Position numbers and translations under genes: made by a program
The notes under the pieces: model-generated
Seen by the model: only the letters and a program-made list of their open reading frames with translations
Databases searched by the model: none
What the model was told of the DNA's origin: nothing
Shown: piece by piece, positions 33,820 to 45,597 of the stretch
How positions within the stretch are numbered: position 1 is the first letter of the stretch
Layout: every line of letters begins with the position of its first letter
Origin: Candidula unifasciata
Lineage: Eukaryota; Mollusca; Gastropoda; Stylommatophora; Geomitridae
NCBI GenBank assembly: GCA_905116865.2
Contig: CAJHNH020000708.1
Coordinates: 50,001 to 114,000, forward strand
Direction: 5' to 3'
Length of the DNA: 64,000 bases

Positions 33820-35230
33820 TGTGTGATTGTACTAAAAAACTTTACAATCAGTAGTTTGTCTTTTTTTTTTTTTCAATACATTTTAGTGCGCGAGAGCTGT
33901 TAGTGTCGACATATCTGGCGGTTGACTTCAGCGTGTACTGCGTGTGCCAGCTGCTGAATTTTGCCGGGGCTGATCTGAATCACTCTTTGTCCAATAGAAC
34001 AAAAATAGGCAAAAGGAGCAATGGTTTCCACTGGTACAGCAACAGGGCAGTTATGCAGTGACACGTTCGCGAGAAGATGGATCCAACTAACCAACTTGTT
34101 TTAACCACTGTATCTGGAAACAACGAACTCTAATCCGCACAAATTAGCAAGATTATCTGCAGCTGTCTGTACCTACTTCTTTTGCGTCTTTGTCTCTTCT
34201 GATTGATATACGAGAAACGATCAATACTTTAAAACAAAAATGTTTCCATATTGTTTTCTGTTTATGGTCTCCAGGTGTCCCCGACGTTCCCTGAGGCCTT
34301 GTGTAAATACGAGACTGCTATTATGTGGCAGTCAACAACGTTCATCTCTGACAACTGACAAATTTCCATTCTATATTATTGACAAACTGCGTCACTAAAC
34401 CACAACTGTTGATTATGCAATACTCCAGAGAGCTGTTTTATTGTATCTGATGTCAAATGATGACAGGCGAATTCTATAACGCAGTGTGAGGTCACTAGGG
34501 CTAGATCCATTGTTCAAACAGTCGCTGCTAAAAATGTCTGACAGGTTAGTTAGCTTAAAAACCTGGTGGCGAAGATTTGTATCATCCTGAAAAACATTCA
34601 AGGTCATCATTATCGTTTTGTCAAGCGGCGTGGGGAGAAACAGCTGATGTTCCAGAGCACAATGTGCGGCTCTGGCTACTGTGTATATGTAATATATCTA
34701 ATCTTGTCAGTCCATTTTTGTTCTTGGCTGCCTTCTTGCTCTCATATCAGATCTTTTTAAATATAGCGTCTCTGGTGATGACTAGTGTTTCTACAATCTA
34801 ACAAAATGTTGGAACCGTTTGACCTTATGTTTACCAATCCGTTTTGCACCAGATGTTTTTCCCACATTATGTCTAATATTATTATTTTTCACTGAGTCTC
34901 AGATAGTCATGACTGCTTCCTTAAGGCACCTCATCCCACATATGCCGAATTCTTCCTCAGTAAATCAGCTCGTATCAAAAGTAATTAAAACGCATTACTA
35001 TTCAACTGTGATCTGAAATGCTACAGAGGAACACACCTGCAGAGAATGTGAAACATCCTGACATCCTGGCGGAGAAGTTATAGGTTAAGCGTATTGAAAA
35101 GCAAGCAGAGAAACTCTAACTGTTGTAGTGCTCATACATCGCTACCCCTGTTTCGAGATTTATACAATTGTCTACTTATCTTCATAGGGAAATTAACGTC
35201 TTGAAATCTAGGCTCAGAAATAATGTCGTG
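33820..35230. other. No gene recognised
   Basis: Unassigned sequence. A 64-codon minus frame (34094-33900) has balanced composition but no ATG, acceptor or known motif. Confidence 0.4.
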
Positions 35231-35234
35231 CTTG

Positions 35235-35351
35235 GAGGAGGAGGAAAAGGAAACAGAAGAGGAGGAGGAGGAGGAGGAGGAGGAGGAGGAGGAGGAGGAG
35301 GAGGAGGAGGAGGAGGAGGATGAGATGCAGCAGCAGCAGCAGAAGAAGAAG

Positions 35352-35382
<31 letters not shown>
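35235..35382. repeat. Compound trinucleotide array GGA-GCA-GAA
   Basis: (GGA)n 35256-35320, (GCA)4 at 35327-35340, (GAA)n 35341-35380. The frame encoding poly-Glu/Gln/Lys is an artefact. Confidence 0.95.
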
Positions 35383-35869
35383 TACACAATTATTGGCTAA
35401 AATGACCGCTTTAATCTTGTAATGGGCTACCTAACAAATATCCATCAAAGCTGGGGGAAACCGAATCAAATCAAGTACTATTGTTCCACTAAGCACTGTG
35501 TATTATAAACATATTAATTTTGATCCTAAATAATCAGTTATTGCCGTTTACACGTTAATGCAATATCACACGATATTGCATTTCTTGCGCACATAAACAC
35601 ATGCAAGTAACTGCATGCTACTATGCAAGCTCCGCTGCCGTGCTGTTAACGACTGGTAAGGTAGGGTGGAATGGAATAACTGTCATACTTTTATGGCGAT
35701 GTGTGTATCCATTAATCTCAACCCATGGGCTATATATATATATATATTGTGACATTATTAAAGAAGGCATGAAGATACTTAAAAGTTAACATTTAAATTG
35801 TCCTTCCTGGCTGCTGTCGAAAAGAGAACAGACAAAAACTGCATTTTATAAAATGAAGATCGTCTTATG

Positions 35870-36312
35870 GACTATATCTTTGTCACTGAAGGTTAGAAAA
35901 AGAATGCTTGCTTGCTACATACATCCAGTTTTAACATATGGCTGTGAGTGCTGGACAATCGGTATGTAGGCCAAACAATTTCTTGAGTCCTCAGAATTGT
36001 GGTGTTACAGAACAATACTTAAAATATACTACACAGAAAGAAAAAGAAAAAAAGCAACTGAGAGGTCTTGAAAGCGGCGGAAGCCCGAAGACATCAGAAG
36101 GAGACGGTCAGAACTTTTCAGCCATGGTATGCGAAGATGGAAAATGGAACATGTGCAAGGAGGGATAGAGGAAGAAAACGAGAGAAGATTTTTGACAGTC
36201 TTGTTCCATGGCATGGAGGTGTGTCAGCACACGAACTAATACATGCTGCAGGAGATCGCAGATTATGGCAAGGCATAATCGCCCACGCTAGTCGGCAAGG
36301 CACCTGATGATG
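35870..36312 (+). pseudogene. RTE-like LINE C-terminus with GAT tail
   Basis: The plus strand encodes, across frames, MLACYIHPVLTYGCECWTIG, a WCYRTILKI block, a basic G(R/K)-rich stretch, and a terminal PWHGGVSAHELIHAAGDRRL followed by QGIIAHASRQGT and a stop. GATGATGATG follows immediately. These are the usual closing blocks of RTE-type ORF2. Two or more frameshifts make it non-functional. Confidence 0.78.
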
Positions 36313-36317
36313 ATGAT

Positions 36318-36396
36318 ACACTATTCGTATTCGGCCGAATAGTTAGTCCCGCTATTCCTATTCGGCCGAACAGTGAAAATCACTATTCGATACAGC

Positions 36397-36398
<2 letters not shown>
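36318..36398. repeat. Palindromic TTCGGCCGAA motifs
   Basis: attcggccgaat at 36330-36341 is a perfect palindrome; a second ttcggccgaa occurs at 36361-36370 with cactattcg repeats around it. Possibly the end of an unidentified DNA transposon. Confidence 0.4.

Positions 36399-36400
<2 letters not shown>

Positions 36401-36470
<70 letters not shown>
36401..36470. repeat. (AT)n array
   Basis: About 35 AT units. Confidence 0.97.
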
Positions 36471-36473
<3 letters not shown>

Positions 36474-36554
36474 CTTTACTGCAAGCGACACACTATGGAA
36501 CGTACAGCGTCTTTTATTAAACAATTTGTAGTAAATACTGATCCTTTGGATATT

Positions 36555-36900
36555 TTCTTCAGGTAATGCCGGTGTGTTGGGAAATGAGCAGGCAGGCAGA
36601 CTGGTCGGTTCTGCACCACTTGGTGGTGAATTGATGTATGACAAGCTGGATGTTGTGAGGGCCCTTTGGGAGCGAGTGAACAGTGCCGAGGAACTTTTAT
36701 ATCATTACGGTCTGAGGAGAATGGCACTGCGAGGAGTTACAAGGGAATCTGGCCGACAGTCGACACTCAGGGGAAAGGCGAGACGGATATACAATCAGAC
36801 AGTTACTGGTACCATCGGAATTTTAACTCTTCGCTTGCTGCTAAAGATGGGGACGGAGCGCTTATGGGGGTGTCCCGAGTGCTGTGAAGTCGATTCTTAA
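36555..36900 (+). pseudogene. RNH-2 LINE C-terminal fragment (longest reading frame)
   Basis: The frame begins in the last RNase H motif (NAGVLGNEQAGRLVGSAP, with Gly in place of the usual catalytic Asp). It continues through LRGKARRIYNQTVTGT and LLLKMGTERLWGCPECCEVDS to a stop at 36898. It is open over the whole stretch. It follows directly on the (AT)n array and is the best template for identifying the other RNH-2 copies. Confidence 0.8.
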
Positions 36901-37005
36901 TTCAACATTCAACTTTAAATACTGGTACCTTTTTGTTTTTCTAAAAAAAAAAAAAACTAGGTGTCAAGCAGTCAGGGCCTTCTCTGCATAAAGTCTGGAT
37001 GAAAT

Positions 37006-37009
<4 letters not shown>

Positions 37010-37088
<79 letters not shown>
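37010..37088. repeat. (CT)n then (CA)n
   Basis: CT 37010-37087 followed by acacacaca. Confidence 0.97.
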
Positions 37089-37099
<11 letters not shown>

Positions 37100-37479
37100 T
37101 TATCTGAGACTGCATTCTGTCGATACCTTGGTGAGAATCAATCAATCAATCAATCATGTTTCAATGAAGACTGGTATAATTCGATTTGAAACCATTTATC
37201 TCTCTGGTTGTAAATGCTGGAATATTTCTCGTGACTACATAACTGATTTACACCGACAGACTTTAAATTTATAATTTCTCTTTAGTTTTATACAGATTTG
37301 AACACGGTGTCAACTCTCTGAACCTGCTGCTCGTTCATCTCTTGATTCAATGCTCATTAACCAGTTCACCTGTGACACTGATTTGTTATCTCTTTTCTCC
37401 CAACCGCTTTAAGAGCTATAAACAAAGAGACTTGGTTGAACAAATGAGCAATGTGAGACACTGGAAGAGAGGTTTATAG

Positions 37480-37850
37480 ACATATGGCTGGCCCTGATCC
37501 TAATGACAGCATGAACCATCTAACAAGAAGGGACCAGGCCACCATCTTCAGACTTAGAACACAACATACTCCACTCAGTGGACATCTAAACAGAATACAG
37601 CCACAACACTCTCTAAAGTGCCAGCTATGTAACTACCCCTACGAAACTGTTTAACACCATCTCTTTGAGTGCCCAAAACTCAGCGAGACTAGAGGAATGC
37701 TACTCTCTCCGAGACCAGACAAGTGGAACACCTTGTACGTAGGAAAAGAACAGCTTATGAAAACATGCAAATTCCACTACATGGCATTAGGCCAAAGGGC
37801 GAAAGCTCATGCGCCGCTGGATCGATAACAACAACAACAACAACAACTCC
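37480..37850 (+). pseudogene. LINE ORF2 C-terminus with (AAC)n tail (RNH-3 family)
   Basis: The plus strand reads LTRRDQATIFRLRTQHTPLS, then a C-x2-C...H-x4-C knuckle (CQLCNYPYETV, HHLFEC) interrupted by one stop, then MKTCKFHYMALGQRAKAHA. An (AAC)7-like tail follows at 37829-37848. The block order is that of the last ~110 residues of RNase H-bearing LINEs, but the sequence is distinct from RNH-1 and RNH-2. The tail marks the true 3' end. Confidence 0.78.
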
Positions 37851-38350
37851 CAACCGCTTATTTCATAAAATAATCCAGCTTGAGACTTTATTTTGCCACT
37901 GAGGACTGACGTTTCCTTCTGCCTCTTCAACTTTATTTCCTCCAACGGAACACTGGCAGTTCATGTCAAAACCTTCTTTCCTTTTCTGCAGATCCTTACA
38001 TGCCCTTATATTATTTATTTCAGCTTCTTCTTCCATTTTCCCACTTACCCAATGGGGCACAGGATCTCGACAGGCTCGTGTCAAGTAGTCGCGCCCTTTA
38101 CATTTTCGTGTTCAGCTTAACTTATGCCTACTCCATCTTTTCACCTAAGCTTCTATTTTCTTCTCCGTTGTCTCCTTCGATCTCACTGTTTCGGTGGGTC
38201 GAAATTATTTATTTACTGGCATCTTTCCAGACGGCATGGTTATACTGTGCTGTGGTGGGAAGGCGTGGGAATCACAGCTGTTGGTAATGGCGAGTTTTTC
38301 CTTCAAAGCAAAATGCCTGGCTCGAAAAAGCCTTTAAAAAGGGTACCACA

Positions 38351-38481
38351 CAGGGCTGCCGAAGAGTTTTTGAGAGTAGTCACATTTTGTTTTTCTTTCA
38401 CAAAAGTACTGTTTTTTTTTTTTTTTTTTTTTTTTTAACTTTTAAATTTTAATTAGACCGTCGAAACGGTTTTTTTTAACA

Positions 38482-38539
<58 letters not shown>

Positions 38540-38549
38540 AGAGAGAGGG

Positions 38550-38603
<54 letters not shown>

Positions 38604-38981
38604 TAGACTTAATAACAAAATGTCACATATCGAAATAAAACTAAATCAGAAAAGCTTGAGCATCAAATAAACTGAGATTGTTATCCTGCGACTAACCGCA
38701 TGGAAGAGAACCATCTGCCAGTTGTCTGGACAGACAATGCCTACACTGGCTTTTAAACTTGACAATCATTTCAAATGGTACAACTGCTCTCGCCAATTTT
38801 CAGTTTATTCCCAGGCATTTTTTTTAAAGGCTCAACACAGCGGCAAAATGTAAAATGTTGATGCAAATTCTAAATTCTAAAACGTACCAAAACATTGAGC
38901 GTGGTACCAAAAGTACAGTTTAGCTCGACAAGATTCAAACAGTAGCAAATGTGCACGATAGTACCCATTTCGGCAGCCCTG
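38351..38981. mobile_element. Probable hAT-type element hosting a (GA)n array (631 bp)
   Basis: CAGGGCTGCCGAA at 38351 is matched by the exact inverse TTCGGCAGCCCTG ending at 38981. Sub-terminal blocks also pair (cacattttg / cacatttgc; aaaagtact at both sides). Flanks gtaccaca (38343-38350) and gtatcaaa (38982-38989) agree at 6 of 8 positions, so the duplication is decayed. A T20 run and the (GA)n tract 38486-38600 lie inside. Confidence 0.68.
38486..38600. repeat. (GA)n array
   Basis: Two GA blocks separated by gggga/gggggga; inside the 38351 hAT-type element. Confidence 0.97.
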
Positions 38982-39214
38982 GTATCAAACACTCTAGAAA
39001 TGTGCTGGGAATTTTCTGAGAACGAAAGATGAAACAAAATGGTTCTGAAACAACACCCTAAATGCTTTCTTGTTTTCTTGTTTCATATGCATAATATTTA
39101 GTTTTCACCTGCCCTGTCATAAGCTTTTAGACTAGGTAGTATGAACAAGCCGAATGACGATGGTGGGTTTGGGGTTCCCCCCCCCCCTCCCCTCCCCCAC
39201 CACCACCCCCGATC

Positions 39215-39735
39215 AGGAACAGGAAGCAGAAGACGATGACGATCATTACGACGACGATGATGATCATTATTACGACGATAATGTTGATTATTATTATAAC
39301 AATGACGATCATGTCGACGTTGATGATGATACACTGGTAAGTAAAGTAAAGGACCCTTTTCCCACGCCTTCAGGCATATTGGGAATTTAGAGCTAGACCT
39401 GTATTTTATCGACCAAACGGTGCTTGGTGGGTGATGTGGTCAGCATCATGCCGACCGCCTTTGCTTCCCAGGACTGTACCTAGAACCCACTTAGGGCTGG
39501 GCTGGGCTGACCTGGGAGCCAAGGTCATTTTTGAAAGGAAAATGTCCGACCCCGTCAGGACCCAAATCCATGGATTTCCGATCCACAGGCGAGCTAGACC
39601 ACGGCGGCTCATTTCGATGGTGATGACAATAAATGCCATGACGATGATGACGATAATTACCATGAGGATGAGGATAATTAACATGATGATGACGATAATC
39701 ACCATGGTGATGATGATGATGATGAAGATATGGTC
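39215..39735. repeat. GAT/GAC-rich tract split by SINE-C
   Basis: gacgatgat/gatcattac-like triplets occur at 39225-39332 and again at 39615-39728, on either side of the SINE-C copy at 39339-39612. Confidence 0.8.
39339..39612 (-). repeat. tRNA-derived SINE (SINE-C), reference copy
   Basis: Minus strand: head gagccgccgtggtctagctc, then cctgtggatcggaaatcca and a decayed B box. The body has tgaccttggctcccaggtc, gggtaccaggt-type and gatgctgaccacatcaccca blocks, and the 3' end is ggcgtgggaaaagggtcctttactttac. It is the most widespread SINE here (over ten pieces). It sits inside a GAT/GAC-rich tract, splitting it. Confidence 0.78.
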
Positions 39736-39849
39736 TCTGCAAATAAGGCAAAATGAAAACCAGATGTCTGTATATTTGTTTGCAAACCACCTCACAAGCA
39801 CGCGATTATTAACAGACTGCATGCAACATTTTAACAACGTACTTTTTTT

Positions 39850-40062
39850 TTTAGTATCCAGAAGCCATGCGTTGTTAACCCTTAGGCTCGGTATTGTGGA
39901 TATCGCAACCCTTCGGCCTTGATTCCATGATAAATACCGTAAATCTGGGAGAAATGTGGCTTTTCTGCCCAGCCCCGGGCGTGAACCAGGACCACAAGGA
40001 GTTCGTCACCCGGTCACCGCGCAATCCGGTTTAGCCAACTACGCTAGCGAGCCGGGCTTTAA
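39850..40062 (-). repeat. tRNA-derived SINE (SINE-D), copy 1
   Basis: Minus strand: agcccggctcgctagcgtag then TTGGCTAAACCGG (A box), and the B box GGTTCACGCCCGGGG. The body reads ggatatccacaataccgag-type sequence ending near gttaacaacgcatggcttc. The copy at 60770-60985 is alignable end to end. Confidence 0.82.
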
Positions 40063-40884
40063 CAACGTACAACGAAGGGTTACTGATGTACAAGTATTTA
40101 CAGTTAGGCAGGATTTCTGGAACGGACTACTGCATCATACACGCCATTTTGTGAAAAGGGTCACTTTTCAGACCGATGTGCGACCTTAAGAAAAATAACA
40201 TCGTTTGTTCAGCCTGTCAGTATGTAGCTCACTGATCGTCTGTCTCTCATTATTTCTCCAGTTATCTAGACGCCCCACGGGTGTGTTCTAAACCCCTGGC
40301 ACTATTCATTTACCCTTCTCGTGGAGCTACTTATACTGTGATCACCAGCATTAGCCCGTATCATCCCCGGACAGAACCGCGCTATCATCCGCTGCCCTTT
40401 ACAATGTAGAAAACATAAGCACCTTAGCATCTTTTCTTCCCAGGGATGTAATAATGTAGTTATCCGATTCAACCTCTACACACACAAAAAGTAGTTGCAA
40501 AATCGAAGCAGATAAATAACTCGAGGCAATTGTTGATTCCCGCCATTGATACGGACACGAACGACCCATTCCCCCTCCCCTCTTTCCATCGATACTACTG
40601 TTAGTTTAGATTAGTTCAGTCGACGGATCAACATCATGGCACACGGGTGTAAACCCATAAGTGCTCCATTCTACTCCATACTCAAGCTTGTCTGAAAATC
40701 TCAGTGCAGTGCACGAGCTCCGTTTCACCAGCGAGGATCCTAAAATACGTTTGGGTATTTTTAACTCCAAATTGTGCCTGGGCATCGCCGTTAGGCTACT
40801 CTTTTTTTATTTCAAACTGCCAGAGTATATATATTTTTTACTTGCGCAACAATACACACAAGCGTCCGGTCTTATCACCTAGAG

Positions 40885-41000
40885 GTTAGTTGCGTATCCT
40901 TTACAGGACGGTGCAGAACCAACTCAACGCAGCTGGGGTTGAACCCGGCTTCCCGGCATTACGAAGCGTTCGTATCGACTTAGCCACAGAGCCGACTATT
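40885..41000 (-). repeat. SINE-B internal-deletion derivative
   Basis: The 3' block ggttagttgcgtatccttta...gcagaacc is joined directly to the tRNA-like head (gggttcaaccccagctgcg on the minus strand; cattacgaagcgttcg), lacking the ~110-bp body present in full copies. Confidence 0.8.
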
Positions 41001-41049
41001 ACATTACCCAGAAACAAGGTAAAATTACTAGAGGTCCACGTGAAAAAAA

Positions 41050-41135
41050 AAATCCCAGCCTTCACCGCGGTTTGAACTCGGAACCGCCTGCACTCGAGGC
41101 GGACATCATATCTCGAGACCATGCTGCCCTGCTAC
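41050..41135 (-). repeat. tRNA-like sequence (pseudo-tRNA or SINE head)
   Basis: Minus strand: gggcagcatggtctcgagat (A-box region), then cgcctcgagtgcaggcgg and GAGTTCAAACCGCGG as B box. Pairing of a full cloverleaf is imperfect, so an active tRNA gene is unlikely. Confidence 0.5.
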
Positions 41136-41459
41136 TACTGCTATGCATCAGTAGCAAAAGAAGTCTGGCCATGCTTGTTATCTCAAGAAAAGCACCCCGC
41201 CTCCTTTTCCGTCCCCAATCCCCACGGTAACACACTGTGTACTGATTGCTAATTAACTGTGTGTGACCTGTACTACTTACTGATGCAAGATGCACACCAG
41301 AACTATACCAGTTTTATCAACAGGATCAGAGATGCTAAGCCACACTCGAGTGTTTTCTAGAAAGACTTACAAAGGCTTCGTTCAAATTTACGGAAGACGT
41401 ATAAAGCATATACCAATAGCGATAAAAGGTATGCCTCGATTTACACTGGTTCTCAAAAA

Positions 41460-41545
41460 TTACCTTGGCTTCCATGTCGACCCAGCCTTGAATGGGTTAA
41501 AGGTAAAGTCATAGAATGTTGACCATATCACCCACCGTATGTCTG
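41460..41545 (+). repeat. SINE-C fragment
   Basis: ccttggcttccatgtcgacc, cagccttgaatgggttaaag and gttgaccatatcacccacc, matching the SINE-C middle. Confidence 0.62.
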
Positions 41546-41569
41546 AAGACTTTGAAAAAGGGCGCTAAA

Positions 41570-41715
41570 TCCTTATGTTTTGCTCAGTTTACACAAGACG
41601 GTCCAAAGTACAGAGATCGACTACGCAGAAGATGGACCGCAGAAATATCAGAGACACTGAAAAGTACTTTATATGAAGCGAACAGAAGGACTCGTTACAG
41701 AGATGTCTTCCTGTA
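41570..41715 (+). pseudogene. Possible LINE C-terminal fragment
   Basis: The frame contains DRLRRRWTAEISETLKSTLY and EANRRTRYRDVFL then stop. A basic R-x-R-R-W plus an acidic helix is common near the end of RTE-like ORF2, but no other motif supports it and no nucleotide match to the other copies was seen. Confidence 0.35.
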
Positions 41716-41971
41716 ACGCCGCGAGATATTCCAGAAGTAGAGAAAAGGAAGAAATATAGTCCATAATAGGAATCCCCCACCACCTTGGCCTACACAGCTC
41801 TTAAAAGGGTAAATACAAACAGAAAAATAACACACACACAAACACACTTTTTAAAGACAACATGACAGACATCTCTTAAATGCAGCAAGGACATAAAATA
41901 GGAAACTGCAGTCTGTCTTTTTAGGTGTTACCTAGCTATACAATGAGAGAAGGAGACAGCATTCTGTTTTG

Positions 41972-41977
<6 letters not shown>

Positions 41978-42051
<74 letters not shown>

Positions 42052-42066
42052 AGAGAGAGAGAGAGA
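41978..42066. repeat. (GA)n array
   Basis: GA with one GACTGA interruption near 42048. Confidence 0.97.
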
Positions 42067-42074
42067 TGTCTTGA

Positions 42075-42285
42075 AAGTGACTTAGAGAACTGATTGCCCA
42101 CATCAGAGGCGAACAATCTACTTTCTTTAGTCACATCACCAGAAGAAGAAAACAACTGTAGTGCATCGTGGCAGTAAGAAAGTTAGAGGGGAAGAGAGGC
42201 GGAGGGAGAAACACAGAGAGAGGATGCCGAACAGTTTGACATCATGGTATGGAAGAAAATCTGTGTCAGAGCTGACTGAGGTCAG
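42075..42285 (+). pseudogene. RTE-like LINE 3' fragment
   Basis: The frame from 42161 reads RGSKKVRGEERRREKHRERM, then PNSLTSWYGRKSVSELTE. The nucleotide sequence matches the reverse complement of copies at 6165-6425 and 32990-33240. It begins right after the (GA)n array. Confidence 0.65.
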
Positions 42286-42964
42286 TTTCACGACAATCTC
42301 CCCCACGTTACACACTAGCTCACTTCTGATTGGTCGACCTCCAGTCACCCGACCTTCGCGCTGTTTAGCAATGCCCTTGATATTGCGTGTTGTATATTTA
42401 AACACGCCAGCGCTTTTAACGCTACAAAAATATTTCCAAACTAGGTCTAACCCCCCCCCCCCCCCCCCCACAGAGAGTTCTGCCACCTATGTCACAGGAA
42501 TTCTCTATCTTGGAAGAAAAACGTAATTGCAAGACAACACAGAAAGGAAATAACATAGCCGTAACAGCCCCCCCCCCCCCCCCCCCCCCAAACAGCAGAC
42601 GGGTTTGAAAAAAAAAAACAGTATCAATGGAAAGTGACCTAGTTCGGCTGTGGAGATTATCGTTAAACTAACTCTGACTGAAAGTACACTAGGCAGAAGG
42701 TTTTGAATAAACCTGACGTACGAACGTCACATTGCTTACTGACAGATAAAGTATGTGTTCATATAACTGCGAAATCGAAGCACCGCGTTGCCAATTCACC
42801 AGCGGCCTAATTAGGATGCATTGTCGAAATGTTAAAAATGCATTTATATCCCGTAAACTACTGACACTAACTGCTCATAATCAAACTTCAAGCGTATTTT
42901 GTATGTCACACGCACCTGCAAGAACTTCTTGCCCAAAGCAGTGGCTATCCGCAGTTTAAACAGT

Positions 42965-43235
42965 ATAGTAAAAGTAAAACACCCTATTGGGTGTATATAG
43001 TATAAAGGCTGGACCTATACTTTATAGACCAAATGGCACTTGGTGGTTGATGTGGTCAGCATCAAGCCGGCCGTCTCAACTTCCCAGGACTGCACCTGGT
43101 ACCCACTCAAGGCTGGGTCGACTGGGAGCCAAGGTCACATTTGAAAAAAGTCCGGCCTCCGTTAGGAACCGAACCCGTGCACGACCTTCCGATCCGCAGG
43201 GAGACGTCTAGCCGCCAACGCCACGGAGATCCCAA
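42965..43235 (-). repeat. SINE-C copy
   Basis: Blocks ttgatgtggtcagcatcaag, actgggagccaaggtcacat and the head cgatccgcagggagacgtct are in order on the minus strand. A second, headless copy follows at 43495-43690. Confidence 0.76.
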
Positions 43236-43309
43236 TTTCAAACCGTAGGTATATAATTACACAGAACCCGTGCATCACTTATACCAAGCAAACACAAATC
43301 AACTACAGA

Positions 43310-43470
43310 TTTTTCTTCTTCTGTGTTCGCCCTTAAAAAGAGCCTTGGCACGTTGTGTTGCGGTTTACAGATAGGTTTTAAATATCAGCGTTTCTCGACC
43401 CTAATACAATCGATTTCAGCAACCCTTATTATTCTCCTTTTTACGACATGCTTGTTAGGAAAACTCTCCC
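43310..43470. repeat. Dispersed repeat Rep-H, copy 1
   Basis: ttcttcttctgtgttcgccctta, gcacgttgtgttg, and ttacgacatgcttgttagga are shared in order with 48640-48790. It may be a diverged relative of Rep-A. Confidence 0.45.
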
Positions 43471-43494
43471 AATTGAACACCAAAACCTGTATAA

Positions 43495-43690
43495 GTGAAG
43501 GAATTTTCCTACATCTTCAGGCGTATTGGGCATATAGTGCTAGACCTGTATTGTATAGACCAATCGCCAATGGCTGGAGGGTGATGAGGTCAATATCACA
43601 CCGGCCGCTTTTACTTTCCGGAACTTTACCTGGTAGAAATTTAAGGCTGGGTGGGTCGACCTGGGAACCAGAACCCACGAGGGGTAGGTA
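43495..43690 (-). repeat. SINE-C copy, headless
   Basis: It has caggcgtattgggcatatag, gtgatgaggtcaatatcaca and gctgggtgggtcgacctggg, then stops before the tRNA-like head. Confidence 0.7.
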
Positions 43691-44464
43691 AAACTGATTT
43701 CTAGTTTCACGAGTATCCGTCACTCAAATATCTCTACCCGCTTTGAACGTGTTGGGTAGCAGTTACACTTAGAGCACACAGATAATAATTTCAACGAAAC
43801 CGTTATCTGACAGACAACACTGAACACCCGGTGAGTGATAACTGCCTTCTCCAAGTCTGCGCATACCGGGCACAGATCAATTCTGTCAATATGTACAATA
43901 CAGAGGGGGATAGGAAACTGCCGAAGCATATTTGGGTTTCAGCAAACATCGACGCAAACAACTCTGGAAATCATTCTGTATTTTGAGTTAGTTGCAGACG
44001 CGTCCTATTCGATGAATAGTTTGTGTGTGGTGATCTAATCAATGCAGCTGAGGAACAACCACAAAACACTCAAAAGTTGCAAACTTTTCAGATGGGCCAC
44101 TAAGAACATATAATAAAGGCTAACACAACGGTTACCTGTGATACTTAACTCTTTCAATCAAAGGGAGTTCTCACAGATACCCAAGGGGAGGGGGGGTGGG
44201 GGGGGGGATGAATGACCACGGATATGAATAACCACTATAAAGAGCCACACATACATAACACCGAAACTAACAAATCACACAATGGGAGTTGCCAATATGG
44301 AAGCCAGACTTCTACAGTGTGCTGTGACCAACTGTAAAATGGGGGTAACACACATTATGAGATGACTGGGACTAATGCGGAAATGACTATTATTTATCAT
44401 ACGTTTCATGGGACTAAAAGAGTTGAGTACTGAGTTGAAAACCGCATCTGGAAGAATTTTTGAT

Positions 44465-44570
44465 CATCGACTTTGGCTTGTCGGTCCAGTCTAAAACGGG
44501 CATCAGGAAATGTCTCAAGAAGTAAAGGCGGCCGGTGTGATGCATACATTTCCCATCGCGGAAAGTGCTA
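44465..44570 (+). repeat. SINE-C fragment
   Basis: The block caagaagtaaaggcggccgg plus tgtgatgc matches the middle of SINE-C. A related upstream part is shared with 26810-26855. Confidence 0.5.
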
Positions 44571-44694
44571 TGTAAAAATACGAGGCAATAAACACAACAT
44601 AAAATGTGACGAAAGCTCAACGGAGGCATGGAAGAAAAAAAGGCACCTGCAAATATAACAACGTTTCCACCAAAGTTTTTATCAATAGAGTACT

Positions 44695-44915
44695 AATACA
44701 AAATGGAAGCCGCCGTGACGTAGCTGCTAGATGGTGGGTCGTGGATTCAGGTCTTGAAGCAGCTAAGTGTTTTTTCTCCCCCACAGATGACCTTGGCTCC
44801 CATTTCGACCCAGCCTTAAATGGGTACCAGGTACATTTTTTTTAAGTAAAGGCGGCCTGCGTGATGCTGACCACATCACCTATCAAGTGGGTGGGAAAGG
44901 GCGTTTACTTTACTA
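44695..44915 (+). repeat. SINE-C copy, plus orientation
   Basis: Head gccgccgtgacgtagctgct with a B-box-like gtggattcaggtctt, then gatgaccttggctcccattt, tgggtaccaggta and gtgatgctgaccacatcacc, ending in tttactttac. Confidence 0.75.
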
Positions 44916-45173
44916 ACAGAAACTGTAACTGGCAATTCAAAGGACGAAGACAACAGCGCTTGTAAACAACCAAGGTCAATATGAAACCAACAAATAAGTA
45001 ACAGGAAAATATGGTCAGGATGCGGTTTTTTTGTTTTTTACGAAACTCTCTTTTTCACCGCTATAACAACAGGCGCCCAGCATATGGCAGAAGCAGCATT
45101 GGTTGAAAAACATTCAATTTTTAAAGAATAATGTAGTATTAGTAGTATGGGTTGTGGTGCTTGACGTCGTAAT

Positions 45174-45566
45174 CAGTGTTGCCACTTTGGATGTTTTACA
45201 TCCAGATTCAGATGTTTTTCCTTGCATTTAGATGACGTTTTTGACATTTAGATGGTAGATGTTTTTCTAGACGTTTTTGATTTAGAGCGAATTTATCAAA
45301 TCTTACCTAAGAAACAGGATGAAATTTGACCTCTTAAATGTTGTCTTGACAATAAAATTTGGCCTGATAAGAGTAGGAAAAGGCTGTTCCACCTATCAGC
45401 TCCCTGACTGGGTATTAAAAGAAATTGGAACAGCTAAAGCATACCAGAGTCATTGTGGATCTGAAGCTTCAACTTCACCATCCAAGCTAAGTTTATCCTG
45501 TGGATCTTGTATATAGATATGTCAATAGCTATGTAATTTGTGACTCTTTACATTTGGATGTTGTTG

Positions 45567-45597
<31 letters not shown>

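Noticed and set aside
33900..34094. 64-codon minus-strand frame with balanced composition
   Set aside because: Starts with TTG, has an in-frame stop just upstream, no convincing acceptor, and no recognised motif.
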